Shown here piece after piece: positions 23,010 through 26,674 of a stretch of DNA of 26,674 nt. The DNA is taken from assembly GCA_964545285.1 (NCBI GenBank), contig CAZJEW010000015.1, positions 1-26,674 on the forward strand, in the 5' to 3' direction. The notes under the pieces are model-generated. The model worked only from the letters and a program-made list of their open reading frames with translations, was not told the DNA's origin and did no database searches. The position numbers and the translations under genes are program-made. This DNA comes from CAG-1000 sp964545285 (GTDB lineage Bacteria > Bacillota_I > Bacilli_A > RF39 > UBA660). Each line of letters begins with the position of its first letter. Position 1 is the stretch's first letter.

Positions 23010-23220
23010 ATTTTACATATGGTAAGATAGCCATATATCTTGCTCTTTTTATTTGTTCAGCAATAACTCTTTGATGTTTAGCACATGCGCCAGTCATTCT
23101 TCTAGGTAATATTTTACCTTTTTCATTAACATATTTAGATATTATAGCAACATCTTTATAATCAACGCTTTTTCCAGCACACATTTGACATATTTTTTTC
23201 TTTCTATAAAATTCAGCCAT
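23008..23220 (-). CDS. rpsR: 30S ribosomal protein S18
   Basis: A 70-aa bS18, which binds S6 in the 30S platform. Signatures are YRKKKICQMC, VDYKDVAIISKYVNEKGKI, LPRRMTGACAKHQRVI and the IKRARYMAILPYV ending. It keeps three cysteines (CQMC and CAKH), the pattern of the zinc-capable form of S18. It is last in the rpsF-ssb-rpsR operon, with AGGAGG before the ATG. Confidence 0.97.
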   Translation of the reverse strand: MAEFYRKKKICQMCAGKSVDYKDVAIISKYVNEKGKILPRRMTGACAKHQRVIAEQIKRARYMAILPYVK

Positions 23221-23232
23221 TATTTCCTCCTA

Positions 23233-23709
23233 TTAAAATGGTAAGTCGTTGTCGCTTAGCACAACTCCATTATCATAATTTTCATAAGGATTAGAATTTG
23301 AAACATCAACTTCTGGAATATCTTGAGAAGGTTCTTGAATAGGAGAATCTGGATAATATCCATTATTTCCTGATCCGCTAGTGTTTTCATTTTTTCCACC
23401 AACAAACTCAACATTCTCAACTATCACTTCAGTTACATATCTTTTAGTTCCGTCTTGAGCATCATAATTTCTAACTTGAACTCTACCTTCAACAGAAATT
23501 AAATTACCTTTCTTAAAAAACTTATTTACAAAATCAGCTGTCGCTCTATAAGCAACACATGGTAAGAAATCTGCATCGTATTTACCATCTTTGTTTTTAT
23601 AGTTTCTATTAACTGCAACTGTGAAATTTGTAACAGAAGTTCCAGTAGTACTTGTTGTTTTTAATTCCGGATCCTTTGTTAGTCTTCCGACTAATATAAT
23701 CTTATTCAT
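23233..23709 (-). CDS. ssb: Single-stranded DNA-binding protein
   Basis: A 158-aa SSB that coats single-stranded DNA in replication and repair. The N-terminal OB fold (1-108) starts MNKIILVGRLTKDPELK and includes VTNFTVAVNR, DFLPCVAYR, VNKFFKKGNLISVEGRVQVR and YVTEVIVENVEF. A disordered Gly/Asn/Pro linker is followed by the acidic tip DNDLPF, which recruits partner proteins. AGGAG lies at the end of rpsF, whose stop is 3 bp before the ATG. Its place between rpsF and rpsR is the standard one. Confidence 0.97.
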   Translation of the reverse strand: MNKIILVGRLTKDPELKTTSTTGTSVTNFTVAVNRNYKNKDGKYDADFLPCVAYRATADFVNKFFKKGNLISVEGRVQVRNYDAQDGTKRYVTEVIVENVEFVGGKNENTSGSGNNGYYPDSPIQEPSQDIPEVDVSNSNPYENYDNGVVLSDNDLPF

Positions 23710-23712
23710 ATT

Positions 23713-24000
23713 TTACTCCTCTTCTTTTAAAATTAGATGTCTTAAAATATTTTCATCGATTCTTGCTTTTCTGTCAAATTCTTTAACAGCAGCTGCACTA
23801 GCTTCAACATTTAGAACATAATAGAAACCTCTTACTTGATCTTTAATTGTATAAGCAAGTTTTCTTTGTCCCATATCCTTAGTATTAACTATTTTGGATT
23901 TCATATCTGTCAAGATTTTTTCAAATGCTTTTTCAGTATCTTTAATAGCTTTTTCATCTAAGTCAGCTTTTACGATAAACATAATCTCATATTTACGCAT
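23713..24000 (-). CDS. rpsF: 30S ribosomal protein S6
   Basis: A 95-aa bS6. It has MRKYEIMFIVKADLDE, the DMGQRKLAYTIKDQVRGFYYVL block, and ARIDENILRHLILKEEE at the end. Length is typical for Firmicutes. AGGAGG stands before the ATG. It is first in rpsF-ssb-rpsR, behind a leader predicted to bind the S6:S18 complex. Confidence 0.97.
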   Translation of the reverse strand: MRKYEIMFIVKADLDEKAIKDTEKAFEKILTDMKSKIVNTKDMGQRKLAYTIKDQVRGFYYVLNVEASAAAVKEFDRKARIDENILRHLILKEEE

Positions 24001-24015
24001 AATTTACCTCCTTTT

Positions 24016-24065
24016 GGTCTTACGGCTTCATTATTAAATGAAGCAAGGAACCACTTTGTGGTTTC
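24016..24065 (-). promoter_or_regulatory. S6:S18-binding leader RNA of the rpsF operon
   Basis: On the minus strand two hairpins precede rpsF: one from GAAACCAC/GTGGTTCC (24047-24065, 3-nt loop) and one from GCTTCATT/AATGAAGC (24025-24044), followed by CCGTAAGACC (24016-24025). The known rpsF leader motif has a hairpin with an exposed CCG bound by S6:S18; this sequence fits by position and by the CCG next to the stem. It would let the complex repress its own operon. Confidence 0.7.
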
Positions 24066-24071
24066 GAACGT

Positions 24072-24100
24072 ATTATAGCATACATTTTATCTTAATACAA
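24072..24100 (-). promoter_or_regulatory. rpsF-ssb-rpsR promoter, extended -10
   Basis: TTGTAT (24095-24100), 17-nt spacer, TATAAT (24072-24077) with TG one base upstream (TGCTATAAT) on the minus strand. Confidence 0.7.
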
Positions 24101-24119
24101 TAATATATTTATTTTATTT

Positions 24120-25844
24120 TTACATCTTATCTGGTATTTTTATAGCTAGTACATCTAACAATTTAGATCCTGAATTATATATTAAATTAAGAAGATATAA
24201 ATATGATTTTTGTTTTACAATATCAGTTTCATTTAAAATATTAGTTTCAGAATAAAACTTATTAAATAAGCTACATAACTCAAATAAATATTCACAAATA
24301 TAACTAGTTGTTTTTTCTTGATATGATCTTTTTAAAACTTTTGACATTTCTAATATTTTTAAATATATATTTCTTTCAGTTTCTGAATATATACCATTTA
24401 TAATTAAATCATTTGTTTTTGATTTACTTAAAATAGATTTAATTCTGACCATAGAATATAAAATATAAGGACCTGTTTTGCCTTCAAAAGAGCAAAACTT
24501 TTCTAAGTCAAATATATAATCTGTTGTTCTATATGGAAGTAAATCAGCATATTTAAGAGTTGCTACTGTAAGAATATTTGCGATTGAATCTTTTTCTTCT
24601 TCCGAATCATAATTAGTCATTTTATTTATTATTTCTTCTTTTACTAATTTAATTAATCCATCTAAATCTTGAACTCCACCATCTCTTGTTTTAAATGGTT
24701 TTCCATCTTTACCATTCATTGTTCCAAAACCATAATGTTCTAATAAGACTTCTTCTTTTACTAATTTCGTTTTATAAGATGCTCTAAATATTTGTTTTAA
24801 ATATAATGATTGCCTTTGATCTATAACATACCACATTTCATCAGGATTAATTTCTTTAACTCTTCCATATATTGTTGCAAAATCCCTTGTAGCATATATT
24901 GTTGCTCCATCACTTTTAATAACCAATACTGGAGGTATTTCAACGTTATCATTAGGAAGAGCTACGTCTATTACTTTAGCTCCTTGAGACTCATACATGT
25001 AAGGTTCTAAAAATTTTAATGTTTCACTCATGTATTTAAATGAACTCATTTCGCCTTCCCATAAATTAAAGGTACAATTTAAATAATTATAAACGTCTTT
25101 AATACTTTGAATTGATACTTCAACAATATCTTTCCATAACGAAAACATCGGTTCTTTACCTTTATCAATCTCTAAACTTATATTTCTTACTTCTTCCATT
25201 CTAACAGAATCTTCTTTTGCTGCTATACTAGCTTCTGGATAATATTCTCCTAATTGTTCAATAGTAATTTTGTATTTAGGGTAACTACCCTTATGATTAG
25301 GATCAAAATATGGTAAATCAGGAAATCTTTTTTTAATTTCTGATATAACCATTCCTGATTGTCTTCCTAAATCACCTAAATGTACATCTCCTATAGTATT
25401 GTTGCCAAACAGAATAGATAATCTCTTTAAAGCTTCGCCTATATTTGCAGATCTCATATGACCCACATGTAATGCTTTTGCGGCATTTGCTCCACCATAA
25501 TCAATAATAACTTTTTTTGAAATGTCTTTATCTATGTTATAATCAAAATCCAAAATAGATCTATTCATAGCATCAATTAACACATTATCATTAATACTTA
25601 TATTAATGAACCCTGGACCTGCTATGTTAATATTTTTATATCTATCATCAAACTTACTAATTATTTTATTTGCGATGTCTATTGGGCTTTCCTTGTATTG
25701 TTTTGCAAGGCCCATAGCAACATTAATTTGAAATTCACCAAGTTCTCTTCTTGAAGAAGGCTCCAAGGTTATAGTATCTATATTATATCCACAACTTAAA
25801 ATCACTTTTTTTATATAATTTTCATTTTCTTTTATAAAACTCAT
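24120..25844 (-). CDS. argS: Arginyl-tRNA synthetase
   Basis: A 574-aa class I synthetase that charges tRNA-Arg. It has an N-terminal Arg-tRNA domain with EPSSRRELGEFQIN, the HIGH-equivalent KALHVGHMRSANIGEAL near residue 130, GDVHLGDLGRQSG, the KMSKS-equivalent GKPFKTRDGG, and a DALR anticodon-binding domain with FEGKTGPYILYSMVRI, ending NSGSKLLDVLAIKIPDKM. GAGGAGG precedes the ATG. It is a single-gene unit; no T-box leader is visible in the short upstream gap. Confidence 0.96.
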   Translation of the reverse strand: MSFIKENENYIKKVILSCGYNIDTITLEPSSRRELGEFQINVAMGLAKQYKESPIDIANKIISKFDDRYKNINIAGPGFINISINDNVLIDAMNRSILDFDYNIDKDISKKVIIDYGGANAAKALHVGHMRSANIGEALKRLSILFGNNTIGDVHLGDLGRQSGMVISEIKKRFPDLPYFDPNHKGSYPKYKITIEQLGEYYPEASIAAKEDSVRMEEVRNISLEIDKGKEPMFSLWKDIVEVSIQSIKDVYNYLNCTFNLWEGEMSSFKYMSETLKFLEPYMYESQGAKVIDVALPNDNVEIPPVLVIKSDGATIYATRDFATIYGRVKEINPDEMWYVIDQRQSLYLKQIFRASYKTKLVKEEVLLEHYGFGTMNGKDGKPFKTRDGGVQDLDGLIKLVKEEIINKMTNYDSEEEKDSIANILTVATLKYADLLPYRTTDYIFDLEKFCSFEGKTGPYILYSMVRIKSILSKSKTNDLIINGIYSETERNIYLKILEMSKVLKRSYQEKTTSYICEYLFELCSLFNKFYSETNILNETDIVKQKSYLYLLNLIYNSGSKLLDVLAIKIPDKM

Positions 25845-25867
25845 TATTGCCTCCTCATTTCTTACTT

Positions 25868-25876
25868 ATTATATCA
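25868..25876 (-). promoter_or_regulatory. argS extended -10 promoter
   Basis: TGATATAAT on the minus strand, about 24 bp before the argS ATG. No convincing -35 is seen. Confidence 0.5.
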
Positions 25877-25917
25877 TAAGATTAAATAAATATCTTTTAT
25901 TTTTATATAAAAAAAGT

Positions 25918-25923
25918 TATAAT
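25918..25923 (+). promoter_or_regulatory. -10 element of the YgjV-type gene
   Basis: TATAAT about 20 bp before the ATG at 25944, with AGGAG between. The -35 (TTTTAT-like) is poor. Confidence 0.4.
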
Positions 25924-25943
25924 CAATAATAGGAGAATAATAG

Positions 25944-26444
25944 ATGGAAAAATATTATGCACAATTTGTTGGAGCAGCTGCTTTATTAGTTATTGTATTA
26001 TCTGTTCAATGTAAAAAGAAAAAAAATATTATGTTATTACAAACTATTGCTAATATCTTATATTCTATTCAGTATATATTATTAAATGCATATTCTGCTG
26101 CATATTTAAATATTATAACTGTTCTTAGAAGTTATGTATATTATGAATATGATAAAAAAAGAAAGAAAATTCTTTTAATATGGCCAATAATATTTAGCAT
26201 ATTTTGTATAATATTTGGATATATTTTCTATGAAGGTCCTATTGTAATAATACCAGTTTTAATAACAATAGCATATACTATTGGGGCTACTTATAAGAAT
26301 CCTAACGTTTTTAGGATTGTATTTCTAGTTTGTGCTTTCATTTGGATTTATTATAATTATAGTGTAGGTGCCTACGTTAGTATATTTGGAAATGTATGTG
26401 AAATTATATCAACTTACATTTCACTTAAAAGATATAAAAAATAA
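25944..26444 (+). CDS. YgjV family inner-membrane protein
   Basis: A 166-aa membrane protein of the YgjV family (PF10688), with about five or six hydrophobic helices. Typical family features are the start QFVGAAALLVIVLSVQCKKK, the LLQTIANILYSIQYILLNAYSAAYLNIITVLRS stretch (residues about 34-66), which keeps the family's small-residue helix pattern, and EISTYISLKRYK at the end. No function is established for the family. AGGAG lies before the ATG. It is divergent from argS. Confidence 0.82.
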   Translation: MEKYYAQFVGAAALLVIVLSVQCKKKKNIMLLQTIANILYSIQYILLNAYSAAYLNIITVLRSYVYYEYDKKRKKILLIWPIIFSIFCIIFGYIFYEGPIVIIPVLITIAYTIGATYKNPNVFRIVFLVCAFIWIYYNYSVGAYVSIFGNVCEIISTYISLKRYKK

Positions 26445-26513
26445 TTAATTATCTGTTTTTTTGTTCATATAATATTAGTAGCATATTTATTAAGTCAATA
26501 CAATCCATATAAT

Positions 26514-26542
26514 TTGACATAAACGTGTAAATATGTTATAAT
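26514..26542 (+). promoter_or_regulatory. Perfect-consensus promoter for the right-end RNA
   Basis: TTGACA (26514-26519), exactly 17 nt, TATAAT (26537-26542), plus TG one base before the -10. Every consensus position matches, which is the strongest promoter in the window. Confidence 0.9.
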
Positions 26543-26549
26543 TTATTTC

Positions 26550-26674
26550 GTGTGGAGCATTATTCTAGTCAAATAATCTACTCGAAGATGGGGCTAAAAA
26601 TCCATTAATTGTGTAATAGGATACTTTATATATTTTGCTTCTTTCGCCCAGATTGGGGTGAGTATATAATTTTA
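26550..26674 (+). ncRNA. Structured RNA or riboregulatory leader, class unknown, cut by window edge
   Basis: Transcription from the promoter at 26514 should begin near 26549-26551. The next 125 nt hold no plausible reading frame with a ribosome site but fold into local hairpins: ATTATT/AATAAT with a 7-nt loop (26559-26577) lengthened by GAG/CTC (26555-26557 with 26581-26583); ATCCATTA/TAATAGGAT with a 6-nt loop and one bulge (26600-26622); CGCCC/GGGTG-type (26645-26660). GGGC at 26591-26594 can instead pair with GCCC at 26646-26649, a possible alternative fold. I compared it by memory with tmRNA, RNase P, SRP RNA, T-box and common riboswitches and found no clear match; 6S RNA cannot be excluded. 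The 3' end is outside the window. Confidence 0.55.

Noticed and set aside
24810..25010. 66-codon plus-strand frame
   Set aside because: Antisense to argS with no supporting features.
26550..26674. tRNA, tmRNA, RNase P, SRP RNA or T-box
   Set aside because: No T-loop GGTTCGAATCC, no tmRNA start, no RNase P or SRP core motifs, and no T-box TGGNACCGCG in the visible part. Left as unknown class.
1..26674. CRISPR arrays, insertion sequences, integrases, attachment sites, rRNA
   Set aside because: No regularly spaced repeats, transposase-like proteins or rRNA-like conserved stretches were seen.
1..26674. Mycoplasma-type genetic code (TGA as Trp)
   Set aside because: TGA ends the agrA-like gene and dusB at their natural C-termini, and Trp is encoded by TGG.

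Overview
The window is a 26.7 kb piece of a strongly AT-rich Firmicutes/Bacilli-type chromosome, read from a draft assembly (a run of exactly 100 Ns lies at 8624-8723). The protein set suggests a low-GC Gram-positive, probably an uncultured host-associated Bacilli lineage: SecA, long-form HPF, an Agr quorum-sensing system, SpoIID and SpoIIQ engulfment proteins, YugP-type peptidase, and the rpsF-ssb-rpsR and rplM-rpsI operons. TGA is used as a stop (ends of the agrA-like gene and dusB), so this is not the Mycoplasma code. The placement is an inference from protein families; no marker was searched.

Layout. 1-3365 (minus): secA (truncated by the left edge), hpf, and a cold-shock gene. 3481-6361: an Agr system split into two convergent units. 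agrB-agrD run on plus, agrA-agrC run on minus, and both end in one shared palindromic terminator. 6389-7983 (minus): spoIID then spoIIQ. 8017-11188 (minus): a tightly packed run made of an unknown 230-aa protein, a full-length phosphoglycerate-mutase-like protein that has lost its catalytic residues, an RDD membrane protein broken by the assembly gap, and rpiB. 11242-13887: a P2-type cation (probably Ca2+) ATPase. 13967-16074: HtrA protease, preceded by an Abi_2/HEPN-type gene. 16180-17134: rplM-rpsI with promoter and a probable leader RNA.

17237-22974 (plus): a membrane-anchored protein with repeated cysteine-paired domains, dusB, a DcuC/YfcC-type transporter, a ClpC-like protein that stops after its first AAA domain, and a YugP zinc peptidase. 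23008-25876 (minus): rpsR, ssb and rpsF with an S6:S18-binding leader, then argS. 25918-26444 (plus): a YgjV family membrane protein. From 26514 a perfect-consensus promoter drives a structured, apparently non-coding transcript that runs off the right edge.

How the parts work together. Most genes are housekeeping (translation, secretion, ribosome hibernation). The accessory interest lies in the split agr locus (thiolactone/lactone peptide signalling), the possible sporulation/engulfment pair, the pseudo-enzyme operon, the D1-only Clp protein, the Abi gene inserted between ribosomal and protease genes, and the unidentified RNA at the right end. The genome is compact: intrinsic terminators repeatedly overlap stop codons.
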